Part shown: one piece after another, positions 16,791 to 24,740 of the stretch
Layout: each line of letters starts with the position of its first letter
Position numbering within the stretch: the stretch's first letter is position 1
Assembly (NCBI GenBank): GCA_028287115.1
Contig: JAQBQF010000243.1
Location: forward strand, 1-61,893
Source of the DNA: Myxococcales bacterium
GTDB taxonomy: Bacteria > Myxococcota_A > Polyangia > Haliangiales > Haliangiaceae
Length of the DNA: 61,893 nt
Direction: 5' to 3'
Translations under genes and position numbers: made by a program
Notes under the pieces: model-generated
Database searches by the model: none
The model's input: the letters and a program-made list of their open reading frames with translations, nothing else
What the model was told of the DNA's origin: nothing

Positions 16791-18545
16791 TCATGACACC
16801 GCGCGCGAGATCGCGTCGAGTAACAACCCGTGCGACCACCTCGGCGTGAACGTGTGATCCGCCGCGGCCACGACGTGCATCGACAGCTTGCCGGTGCGGG
16901 TCAGGCGCGGCAGTGCAGAACCCGCCTGCTCGACGAGTAGCGAGTGACCCGGGTCATCGCCGGCGAAGATGAAGCGCATCGCGATGTCTCGCCGGCCGAG
17001 TGCGAGGAGCTCGCCGCCGAGATCGTCGGTGAGCGGCACGCGGAGGCGCCGTGCAACATCGCGCGCGCGGTGCTCGGCCACATCCCGAGCGCGCTCGCCA
17101 AGGATCCGCGCGACCCGGACCACGTTGACGTCGCCGCGCAACAGCTTCAGCCACGAGCTCGGGCTCGCGAGCGACTTCTGATAGCGCGCGGTCTCGGTCG
17201 TCACCCGAAAGGCCGCGAAGTCGAGCGGCATGCCGGGCTTCCAGAAGAAGGTCAGTGGATTGATCGGTACGACCGTGTCGATCAGCTGGCCATCGACCGC
17301 CGCCTTGAGGGCGTGATAGGCGCCCGAGCACAAGCCGACAACCGCGACCTTGTGTGCGCCTTGCTGCCTCGCCCACGCCACGGCGAGCCCGACGTCGGCG
17401 ATCGCGTGATCGCTATAGACGACATTCTCGGCAGCACCGGGCCGCGCGGCGCTGTCGCCGAGGCCCGACAGATCGACGCGCAGCACGAGATCTCCGCGTG
17501 CCGCGAGGCGACGTGCGAGCTCGACGTGTAGCCGATTCGGACCGATGCGATAGGTCGCGCCCGCATTGAGCAAGATCACGGCACGCTCACTGCGCGTGTG
17601 TCCGCGAGTCGCGATGCCGGTCATCCAGTTGTCGAGCTCGACGAGATCCTCGGTTACGTCTCCACCGAGCAGCGCGCGAGGAGACGCGATAACCTCCGCC
17701 GAGCTCGTCACCGGCAATGCCGGCCGCGTCACGGCGAATCGGATCGCGGCTTCGACGATCGCGTGTGGAACTTCGCTGCAATGCGGGTCGGCGACCATCG
17801 CGACGTATCCGGGAAGCCGCTGCACCTCGACCTCGACGCCGAGCGCACGCAGCGCCGCGGTCCACTTGTCGTTGCCGGCGAGGTCGTCGCGATCGACGAT
17901 CAACATCGCCGGTGCGGGCGCGCGCTGTGCCTTCACGAGATCGATCTGCGACAGTGCCGTACGGGTCTCGCCGGTCAGCGCGAACCCGACGAGCTCGTGA
18001 ACATCGTCGGAGGTCCTGCCGTCGGGCGCCGGCGCGAGTGCGAGCTGCATCTGCAGCGCGCGACCCTCGCGCACGAGTGCCTTGCCACTCGGGACCGCGG
18101 CGATCGCGATCACGCCCGCAACGTCGTTGCGTTGCGCCGCGGCGAGGGACGCGAGCGTCGCCCCGAGCCGTACACCCGCGAGCACGATCCGGTTGGCACC
18201 GCTTCCGCGCGCGAGATCGCACGCGTCCGCAATGCTCGCGAGCCACGCATCGAGCCTGCCGTGCTCGAGATCATTGCCTTCGCTGTCGCCGGTGCCGTCG
18301 AGATCGAGGCGGACCGCGACGAGACCTGCACGTGCGCCGGCCTCCGCGAGATGTCGCAGCGAACGGTGCGTGCAGATCGCCTCGTAGCCAAACGGCGGCA
18401 CGATCACGAGTCCGATCCCGAGCGCATGACGCACCGACGGCTTGTGCACGACGCCGAAGCGAGCCCGGCCGCTGCCGCGAAAGAAGCAGCCCTCGGCGCG
18501 CGGTGGCGTCGCGATGCGATGCGCGACCGGAGCGCGTTCGATCAC
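16791..18545 (-). CDS. double alpha/beta-hydrolase (two fused domains), carrier-protein cluster
   Basis: The start is the GTG that overlaps the stop of the GH2 gene (GTGA), giving 584 residues. Domain 1 begins with LVIVPPFGYEAICTHRSLR and has LDLDGTGDSEGND. At the nucleophile position it reads AGVRLGATLA, so the usual serine is replaced by Leu/Arg. Domain 2 reads AVILLNAGATYRIGPNRL and VDLSGLGDS, and has an intact elbow VGLCSGAYHA. These two types resemble the separate hydrolases of exosortase-associated clusters, here joined in one chain. It may transfer or release acyl groups from the nearby carrier protein. A longer frame reading upstream through the GH2 gene is a shadow. Confidence 0.83.
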   Translation of the reverse strand: MIERAPVAHRIATPPRAEGCFFRGSGRARFGVVHKPSVRHALGIGLVIVPPFGYEAICTHRSLRHLAEAGARAGLVAVRLDLDGTGDSEGNDLEHGRLDAWLASIADACDLARGSGANRIVLAGVRLGATLASLAAAQRNDVAGVIAIAAVPSGKALVREGRALQMQLALAPAPDGRTSDDVHELVGFALTGETRTALSQIDLVKAQRAPAPAMLIVDRDDLAGNDKWTAALRALGVEVEVQRLPGYVAMVADPHCSEVPHAIVEAAIRFAVTRPALPVTSSAEVIASPRALLGGDVTEDLVELDNWMTGIATRGHTRSERAVILLNAGATYRIGPNRLHVELARRLAARGDLVLRVDLSGLGDSAARPGAAENVVYSDHAIADVGLAVAWARQQGAHKVAVVGLCSGAYHALKAAVDGQLIDTVVPINPLTFFWKPGMPLDFAAFRVTTETARYQKSLASPSSWLKLLRGDVNVVRVARILGERARDVAEHRARDVARRLRVPLTDDLGGELLALGRRDIAMRFIFAGDDPGHSLLVEQAGSALPRLTRTGKLSMHVVAAADHTFTPRWSHGLLLDAISRAVS

Positions 18546-21034
18546 TTCGTTACCTCGAAGCGTGCGGCGACGCTTCCGTTGAGCGCCGTCACGATGCCGC
18601 GCGGCGCGCCGGCTGACTCCGAACTCGGACGCAGCCGGACCGTACGGATCTGCCCCGGCGCGAGATGAAAATAGTTGTCGTCGGCGACAAACCTCGCCGC
18701 CTCGATCGCGACATGTTGCGCGAATCTGGACGCGCTGATCGACAGCACGTGATCGAGCTCGGTATGTTTCACCGACACAGCGAGTCCCAGATCGCCCTCG
18801 CGCCGACTCGGGAGACCCGCAGGAAACGCGAACGTCTCGCCGAGGAGTCGGTCTCCACTCCAGAGCGTTGCGTGGATCACATCGGCGATCGGCGGCCCGA
18901 ACCGATACGCGAACGACAGATCGAGAAAGCCCTCGAACAGGCTCGTCGCCGCGAGCTCGATCGCACCATGCGCGGGCACTGCGACGTCGGCGCCGCCCTG
19001 ACCGGCCCGGATCAGCCCGGATCTCCACAGCGTGACATCGAGGCGCGCCGCGAGCGGTTCCGGCCGATCGTTGACAATCTGGATCGCGAGCCCGTTGTTG
19101 CCCTCGTTCGTGATCGCGAGCGCAACCGGCGCGAGCGCACGGCGCAGCGCGTACCACGCAGGTTTCGGGGCACCGTGCGCATCGACCACGCCCCAACCCG
19201 CGCCTGGCCACAGATCGCGCAAGAACCACAGCAGCGCGCCTCGGCATCGCGATCGCGCGCGACGCCACTCCGCGAACGTCTGGGCCATCACCTCGCCGGT
19301 CGCGACGCGGCCGAGCTCGAGATAGCGTTCGTGATCCGACACGCGCAACGCGACCGGATCGATCCCGTAGAGCCGCTGGACATAGTGATCGCGCACGTCA
19401 TCGAAGTCCCAGCCTGCACCGAGATCGCGCGGTGATCGCGCCTTCCATTTCGGATCGTGAACCCGTGGCAGCGCCGGATCGTTCGGGATGTTCGCGAACG
19501 CGAGGCACTCCGAGGCAAACCGAACATCGGAGTGCCGCGCATCTTCGAGCGGGCGCATGTACGCGCCGACGCCGTAATACGACGAGACACCCGCGCTCGG
19601 CTGATGCGGAAACGCCCCGCCATGCGTGCTCGACGGTACGTACGCCACACCCGCGAGCATCGCCTCGACGCGCGCGGGAATCACCTCGTGAAACAGCGGC
19701 GGCGACCACCTCTCCGGCGGCGCGCCGCTCATCGCCGCCTGTTGCTCGACTTCGCTGTTGCCACATACGACCGCGAGACACGGCCGCGCCTGCAATCGCG
19801 CGAGCTCCTGATCGACCTCGGCGACGACACGCTCGATGAACCCCGCGTCCTCGGGATAGTCCATGTTGGCGAACATCAGGTCCTGCCACAGCAGCACGCC
19901 GTGCTCGTCGAGCGCGTCGTACAGCGCGTCGTCCTCGTAGACGATCGTGCCGCCGACGCGCAGCATGTTCATGCCGGCATCCCGCATCTGCGCGACCGCA
20001 CCGCGATACGACTCTGCGGGCGCGGCGAGCGTCACGACATCGAGCGGTGTCCAGCACGCGCCGCGACAGAACACGGCAGCGCCGTTGACGCGGACCGCGA
20101 AGTCATCACCGTCGCGATCGACGACGATCGTGCGAAAGCCGGTGTGGCCGAGATCGACAACGAACGTCTCACCCCGTCGACTCGTCGCTTCGACCGCAAG
20201 CCGATAACGAGCAGGCTCGCCGTGCGTGTGAGGCCACCACAGCGCCGGTTTCGGGATCGTTGCCTGCCCGAACCACAGGCCGTCGTTGTCCTCGAGCGGC
20301 GTCGTGACGCGTAGGTCACCGCGCGTGACGACGAGCTTCGCCGCGGTCAGCTCGTTGTAACGACGCATCGTCGCGACGCACTCGATCACCCCGCTCGTAC
20401 CTTCGAGCCGCGCTTGTCCCGCGAAGTCCTCGATCACGAACCGCGGGCTCTGCTCGATCCACAGCGGTCGCCACGGGCCCACTGCAGGGCAGGGCGGCGA
20501 CCACCCGGGCGTTCGTCCGAGCAGCGTCGTACGGATCCATCGCAGCTGCTGCTTCTCGATCATCGGCACGCGCCAGCGCGGACGTGGCCGCTTCTTCGCG
20601 AGCTCCGGCTCCAGCGCACGACACCGGATCACGAGCTCCTGCGCAGGCGTTTCGATCACGATCTGCTTGGCGAGAAACATGTTGTCGCCGCTCGCGACGT
20701 GCACGCCGTCGATCCACGCGTCCCACAGCGTCGCGATACCGTCGAGTCCGAGCACACCGTGTGCGCCGCCCAGTGGCACGCGCCACCACCAGTCTTCCGC
20801 GTCGAACGCGCGCTGATCCTCCCAGCTCCACGCCCGCGCCGCACGCAACGCACCGGCGGCCGTGTTCGGCAAGCTCGTCTCGAACCACGAGAGCCCTCCG
20901 AGGTCGCGCGGATCTCCGATCGATCCCGCGGGTGCCGCTGCGACGGATCCACGGTCGATCGCGATGCGGGAGAGCTGCCGGGGGCTCCCCGGAGAGGAGT
21001 GATCCGAGACACCCCGCACGCGGCCGCGCGCCAT
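18542..21034 (-). CDS. GH2-family beta-mannosidase-like glycoside hydrolase
   Basis: This 830-residue protein has the GH2 layout: an N-terminal jelly-roll (about 40-190), Ig-like strands, a TIM barrel (about 300-590) and C-terminal beta domains. Barrel motifs are GMNMLRVGGTIVYEDDALYDALDEHG and LLWQDLMFANMDYPED, which are beta-mannosidase-like. The predicted acid/base is E428 in VCGNSEVEQQ and the predicted nucleophile is E509 in RFASECLAF. No signal peptide is present, so it should act in the cytoplasm. Its start overlaps the carrier-protein stop (GTGATG), and GTG at 21037 is an alternative. A cytoplasmic glycosidase coupled to a carrier protein suggests a glycosylated intermediate rather than polysaccharide feeding. 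Confidence 0.87.
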   Translation of the reverse strand: MARGRVRGVSDHSSPGSPRQLSRIAIDRGSVAAAPAGSIGDPRDLGGLSWFETSLPNTAAGALRAARAWSWEDQRAFDAEDWWWRVPLGGAHGVLGLDGIATLWDAWIDGVHVASGDNMFLAKQIVIETPAQELVIRCRALEPELAKKRPRPRWRVPMIEKQQLRWIRTTLLGRTPGWSPPCPAVGPWRPLWIEQSPRFVIEDFAGQARLEGTSGVIECVATMRRYNELTAAKLVVTRGDLRVTTPLEDNDGLWFGQATIPKPALWWPHTHGEPARYRLAVEATSRRGETFVVDLGHTGFRTIVVDRDGDDFAVRVNGAAVFCRGACWTPLDVVTLAAPAESYRGAVAQMRDAGMNMLRVGGTIVYEDDALYDALDEHGVLLWQDLMFANMDYPEDAGFIERVVAEVDQELARLQARPCLAVVCGNSEVEQQAAMSGAPPERWSPPLFHEVIPARVEAMLAGVAYVPSSTHGGAFPHQPSAGVSSYYGVGAYMRPLEDARHSDVRFASECLAFANIPNDPALPRVHDPKWKARSPRDLGAGWDFDDVRDHYVQRLYGIDPVALRVSDHERYLELGRVATGEVMAQTFAEWRRARSRCRGALLWFLRDLWPGAGWGVVDAHGAPKPAWYALRRALAPVALAITNEGNNGLAIQIVNDRPEPLAARLDVTLWRSGLIRAGQGGADVAVPAHGAIELAATSLFEGFLDLSFAYRFGPPIADVIHATLWSGDRLLGETFAFPAGLPSRREGDLGLAVSVKHTELDHVLSISASRFAQHVAIEAARFVADDNYFHLAPGQIRTVRLRPSSESAGAPRGIVTALNGSVAARFEVTK

Positions 21035-21285
21035 CACCGACTCGCTGTCAGCTCGTCGATCGCCGTGCGGATCGCCGCGATGCTCTCGAACACACTGCGC
21101 TTCAGCATGTGATCGGGAAACTCGATCTCGAACTCGCCTTCAAGTGCGAGCATCACGTTGACGCTCGCATGCGAGGTCATGCCCGCTTGATACAGGTCGG
21201 CCGTGTCTTCCAGCGTCGTGGCGTCCTTGGCCAGACGCCCGTGCTCTTTCAGGATCGAACGGATCTTGATCACGTGCTCGCTCAT
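21034..21285 (-). CDS. carrier protein of the amino acid:CP-ligase type
   Basis: The 83-residue protein is a four-helix carrier protein. The phosphopantetheine serine is S38 in DLYQAGMTSHASVNVMLALE, where a fatty-acid ACP would have GxDSL. Helix III region EFEIEFPDHMLKRSVFESI is typical of carrier proteins paired with seryl-tRNA-synthetase-like ligases. A good ribosome-binding site (AGGA, six bases before ATG) is present. It sits seven bases after the phosphopantetheinyl transferase gene and overlaps the GH2 gene. The likely loading enzyme is encoded about 2.5 kb away at 23823-24740. Confidence 0.92.
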   Translation of the reverse strand: MSEHVIKIRSILKEHGRLAKDATTLEDTADLYQAGMTSHASVNVMLALEGEFEIEFPDHMLKRSVFESIAAIRTAIDELTASR

Positions 21286-21292
21286 GGTGTTC

Positions 21293-21670
21293 CTACTGCG
21301 CCAACGCGATCACGACTGCCGTCGCGTGATCGCCTTCGTGACTCATCGAGACCGCGACATCCGCCGCGCCAAACGGCTCGGCCGCCGCACGTGCACGGCC
21401 GTGCAGCAGCAGCTCGCATGCGCCGCTGGGCATGCGCACGACCTCGATCTCGTTCCACCCGACACCGTCGAGCCCGAGCGCCTTCTTCGCGGCCTCTTTC
21501 GCCGCGAACCGCGCCGCGAGCCGCTCGGCGGTGACATCCGGTGACGAGCTCGCATACGCGACTTCACGCTCGGTAAACACGCGTCGTAAGAAGCGCTCCC
21601 CGAAAGTCGCGATCGATTCGGCAATCCGGCTGACCTGAACGAGGTCGATGCCGACTCGAAGCCGCGCCAT
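21293..21670 (-). CDS. acpS: AcpS-type holo-carrier-protein synthase
   Basis: At 125 residues this is the size of a trimeric AcpS-type phosphopantetheinyl transferase. The Mg-binding residues are D9 in VGIDLVQVSRI and E59 in RFAAKEAAKKAL, both hallmark motifs. It would transfer 4'-phosphopantetheine from CoA to S38 of the carrier protein encoded immediately downstream. The ATG at 21670 is chosen because MARLRVGIDLV is the normal family start; the open frame upstream has no conserved sequence. It may be the genome's only AcpS or one dedicated to this operon. Confidence 0.93.
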   Translation of the reverse strand: MARLRVGIDLVQVSRIAESIATFGERFLRRVFTEREVAYASSSPDVTAERLAARFAAKEAAKKALGLDGVGWNEIEVVRMPSGACELLLHGRARAAAEPFGAADVAVSMSHEGDHATAVVIALAQ

Positions 21671-21821
21671 GCCGCGCCATTGTGCCACGACTCGGCGGTT
21701 CGCGTGCGCGAGCGCGCGGCATGGATTCTCCCTGCGGCTCCGGCTACCCACGCCGTGCGACATGTACCACTGCATCGAGGGCCATCGCGTTTCGCGGATG
21801 CCGATGCGCTAACATGAAGCG

Positions 21822-22871
21822 ATGGGGTGGCGCTGGTTGCTTGTCCTGACGACCTGCGCGAGCTGCCTTTTCAAGCCTCAACCGTCACAGGTTCAGGATG
21901 CAGACCCTTCCGGCGTCACAAACCTTGCGTTCGTGAGCTCCAGAACCTACGTGCTCAACATGTTCGCGAATGACGCCAGTCTCGCCGACCGGGCGTGCAG
22001 CGACCTCGCGCATCAGGCGAGTCCTCCGCACGGCGGTAACTTCGTGGCGTGGCTCTCGATGGGAAGAGACGCGAAGTCGGTCATCGGCAACGCACGTGGC
22101 TGGGTGCGCAGCGATGGCAAGCCGTTCGCCGACCAGCTCGAAGATCTGATCGCAGGCAAGATCTACTATCCACTCGAGCTCGATGAAACGGGTCTGAACG
22201 TGACCGGCAGTGCGGACGTCAGCGTTGCGACGGGCACTCGTCAGGACGGAACGCGGATCGCCGGCTCGGACTGCACGTCGGGTATGGTCGAGTTCGGGAC
22301 GCCCGATGCCGGCGCGCCGGGATGGACGGAAGTGGGCACGCTCAGCTGCAGCTCGAACCTGCACCTGTACTGTCTGCAGATCGATCACGCCGTCCCGGTG
22401 GCACCGACGAGCGGCAACGAGCGCCGGGTGTTTGTCACCGATGGCACGTTCGGTCCGTCCGCCGGCCTGTCGGCGGCGGATGCCATCTGCGACACCGAGA
22501 AGGGCACCTTGTCGGGGACCTTCCGGGCGCTGCTTGCGACCGACACCGCGGTGGCGCACGCGCGATTCAACAACGCACCGACGCCGTGGCGCCGGCTCGA
22601 TGGCGTGGTGGTCACGAGCGACTGGCAGACCTTCACCGCACCGATCACGGTCACGCCGACCCAGAAGTATGTTTCGGATCTCGTCTACATCGGGGCGCCG
22701 ACTGCGGACTCGCTCGCGTCGGGTCACACGTGCGCGAGCTGGACCGATCCAATGGCGTTGGCCCGGACCTATCTCGGGATTTCGGACCGCAGCTCCACCG
22801 ACGGGTTTGGAAGCTACTCCTCGAACGGAAGTTGCACGGTTCTGAACCACCTCTACTGCGTCGAGCAGTAA
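21822..22871 (+). CDS. lipoprotein with two tandem lectin-like/DUF1554-type domains
   Basis: The 349-residue protein has an N-terminal signal with Cys near residues 12-15 (TTCASC). The rest is a duplication: residues about 40-190 and 200-349 repeat the same pattern. Each unit has an entry helix (SLADRACSDLA / SAADAICDTEK), a core strand (FVAWLSMG / FRALLATD), a Trp/Asp segment, a Cys-containing TS/SW segment and an ending LYCLQ / LYCVEQ. Paired cysteines suggest disulfides outside the cytoplasm. This resembles DUF1554/endostatin-like lectin folds of outer-surface lipoproteins. It lies on the opposite strand inside the carrier-protein cluster, and its link to it is unknown. Confidence 0.75.
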   Translation: MGWRWLLVLTTCASCLFKPQPSQVQDADPSGVTNLAFVSSRTYVLNMFANDASLADRACSDLAHQASPPHGGNFVAWLSMGRDAKSVIGNARGWVRSDGKPFADQLEDLIAGKIYYPLELDETGLNVTGSADVSVATGTRQDGTRIAGSDCTSGMVEFGTPDAGAPGWTEVGTLSCSSNLHLYCLQIDHAVPVAPTSGNERRVFVTDGTFGPSAGLSAADAICDTEKGTLSGTFRALLATDTAVAHARFNNAPTPWRRLDGVVVTSDWQTFTAPITVTPTQKYVSDLVYIGAPTADSLASGHTCASWTDPMALARTYLGISDRSSTDGFGSYSSNGSCTVLNHLYCVEQ

Positions 22872-22872
22872 G

Positions 22873-23826
22873 CTAGGCGAGCAGCGCGATCGCCTGCTCC
22901 CACGCCGCCGCCCACTCCGCAAACATCGGCCCGCCGTCGAACGGCTTCTTGGTGTTGACCGCGCGCGCCGCCTTGAGGATGAACGATTTGGCGCCGGTCG
23001 AGATCTTGTCGTACTCGGACGCGGCCGGCGCAAACCGATCGTCGAGCCAGCGCAGGTACACGGCCATCAGCTCGGAGGCCGCGCCGAGCTGGCGCACGGT
23101 GCCGAATGCCCATGCGTGATAGTAGGGCAGGCCGCGCTGCTGCAGCTCCGGCAGGTCGCTCGCGAACCGACTCGCAAATCGCGCGATCGGATTCGTCGCC
23201 GGCCGCCTCGCGAGGTGACGCACGAGCAGTCGCTGCGACATTGCACGCAGCTCGCTCACCGGCCGCCGCACGAGGCGATCGAAGCGGACGAGCTCGGCGA
23301 AGAACGGCATGAACGCCGGATCCGGCGGGACGTCGAGCCGGAACGTTCGCGCGAAGTCTTCACCTTCGAGCGTGAAGTAGCCGGCGTTGTGAAAGTAGCC
23401 GAGTCGCCGTGCTTCGACGTCGAGCTCGGAGATCACGATCGTCGACTTCGTATGCTGGCGTCGATAGTCGGTCCCCGACGTATCGGGAAGCCACCACGCA
23501 TCGGCTTCGGTCGAGATCAGCTTGCCCGCCGCGAGGTGCTCGACCGCGTGATCGATCAGCGGCCGCCAGCAATTGAGCTCCTGCACGTCGATGCCGTAGA
23601 GATCGCGCAGCTCGTCATGCGGCGGCTTGAAGAACGTGAACTGATCGCCTTCGAAGTCGAGCGCGACGGTGAACGGCATCACTGCGCGCGGCTCGCAGCC
23701 GAGCGCGTGGATCGTCTCGATCCAGATGTCGACGTAGCAATTCTTCTCGACCCACACGCGATCCTCGGCGTGCAGCATGTGCCGCTGATAGCACGCGGCG
23801 TCGAGCGGGAGCGGCGAGACCTTCAC
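22873..23826 (-). CDS. DUF1839-family protein
   Basis: The start is the GTG overlapping the stop of the ligase gene (GTGA), giving 317 residues. Conserved DUF1839 blocks are ENCYVDIWIETIHALG-like (here EKNCYVDIW), DFEGDQFTFFKPPHDEL, LYGIDVQEL, DAWWLPDTSGTDYRRQHTKS and RRLGYFHNAGYF. The N-terminal half looks like a papain-like or transglutaminase-type alpha/beta fold with possible Cys/His/Asp residues, but no catalysis is established. Genes of this family often adjoin amino acid:CP ligases, so it may take the aminoacyl group from the carrier. The C-terminal 120 residues are helical. Confidence 0.85.
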   Translation of the reverse strand: MKVSPLPLDAACYQRHMLHAEDRVWVEKNCYVDIWIETIHALGCEPRAVMPFTVALDFEGDQFTFFKPPHDELRDLYGIDVQELNCWRPLIDHAVEHLAAGKLISTEADAWWLPDTSGTDYRRQHTKSTIVISELDVEARRLGYFHNAGYFTLEGEDFARTFRLDVPPDPAFMPFFAELVRFDRLVRRPVSELRAMSQRLLVRHLARRPATNPIARFASRFASDLPELQQRGLPYYHAWAFGTVRQLGAASELMAVYLRWLDDRFAPAASEYDKISTGAKSFILKAARAVNTKKPFDGGPMFAEWAAAWEQAIALLA

Positions 23827-24740
23827 GACCACAGCTTCGAGCGGACAGCCGTTGGCCACGTGCTCGGATCGAAGCCGTGCGTCTGGAACAGCGCCATCAC
23901 GACACGCTCGAGACCGAAGCCGAGGCACGCGGTGTTCGCCGTGTTGCCGTCGGCCGTCTTGATCTCGAACGCCTCGCCGAAGTGGCCCTCGTGGAAGTTG
24001 AACGAGCACACCGCGGTCGGCTTGTCTCGCGAGATCACCGGGACGAGCACCTCGAACTTGAGCTTCTGCTCGCGCTGACTCGCCGCGAGCATCTTGCCGC
24101 CTTTGCCGAAGAACGGATCGGAGGCGACCTCGGCTTGCACCGGCAGCCCGAGCGATTCGAGCAGCGCGAGCCCGCGCCTCAGCCACATGTCGCGCCACTC
24201 GACAACTTGCTCGGCGGTTCCGCAGCGCACGAACTCGCGGACGCGAAACGATTGCATGCGCGTCGGCTCGGGCGAAGGCTCGTGGCGGAACACCCAGTTG
24301 AGCATCGTCACCAGGCGACCCGCGGCGGGTACGGTGCCCGTGAAGCTCGGATACACCGGGTAACACGCGGCCGGATTCATCGTGACCGACGTCATCCGCT
24401 GGGTCTGTCCCCAATCCTCGCCGTTGTGGATCATCACGCTGAGCTGCCGTGCGTCGAGCTCCTTGCCGTGGAAGCTGAACACCGTGCCCGCGAGGTGTGG
24501 GAACGAGTCCATGTAGTCGCTCTTTTCGAGCACGTGGCGATCGATCACGGGTGGGTAAACGAAGTATTCGGCGCCGTCGTCCTTCGCGAGCGCGGTGACC
24601 GCCGCGTTGAACCGTTCGAGGACATCTTCGAAGACATGATTGCGGCCGAAGATGCCCTCGACACCGACGGGGACGATCAGCCCGGCGGCGACGAGGCCTT
24701 CATGAAACTTCAGTGGATCGAATTCGGTGGCGGGCATCAT
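23823..24740 (-). CDS. amino acid--[acyl-carrier-protein] ligase (seryl-tRNA synthetase homologue)
   Basis: The 305-residue protein is a class II aminoacyl-tRNA-synthetase-like catalytic domain with no tRNA-binding arm. This is the defining trait of aa:CP ligases, which activate a small amino acid with ATP and load it on a carrier-protein phosphopantetheine. The expected zinc ligands of the atypical SerRS group are visible as C126 (PAACYPVY), E169 (VREFVRCG) and C272 (TACLGFGLER). Motif 2 lies in NWVFRHEPSPEPTRMQSF and motif 3 in CLGFGLERVV. ATG at 24740 overlaps the acyl-CoA dehydrogenase stop and its own stop overlaps the DUF1839 start, giving a tightly coupled trio. Confidence 0.93.
   Translation of the reverse strand: MMPATEFDPLKFHEGLVAAGLIVPVGVEGIFGRNHVFEDVLERFNAAVTALAKDDGAEYFVYPPVIDRHVLEKSDYMDSFPHLAGTVFSFHGKELDARQLSVMIHNGEDWGQTQRMTSVTMNPAACYPVYPSFTGTVPAAGRLVTMLNWVFRHEPSPEPTRMQSFRVREFVRCGTAEQVVEWRDMWLRRGLALLESLGLPVQAEVASDPFFGKGGKMLAASQREQKLKFEVLVPVISRDKPTAVCSFNFHEGHFGEAFEIKTADGNTANTACLGFGLERVVMALFQTHGFDPSTWPTAVRSKLWS

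Noticed and set aside
18546..19268. N-terminal extension of the double hydrolase gene
   Set aside because: Overlaps the conserved GH2 reading frame and has no similarity; the GTGA overlap gives a natural start.
23827..24414. N-terminal extension of the DUF1839 gene
   Set aside because: Shadow of the amino acid:CP ligase frame; DUF1839 conservation begins after 23826.
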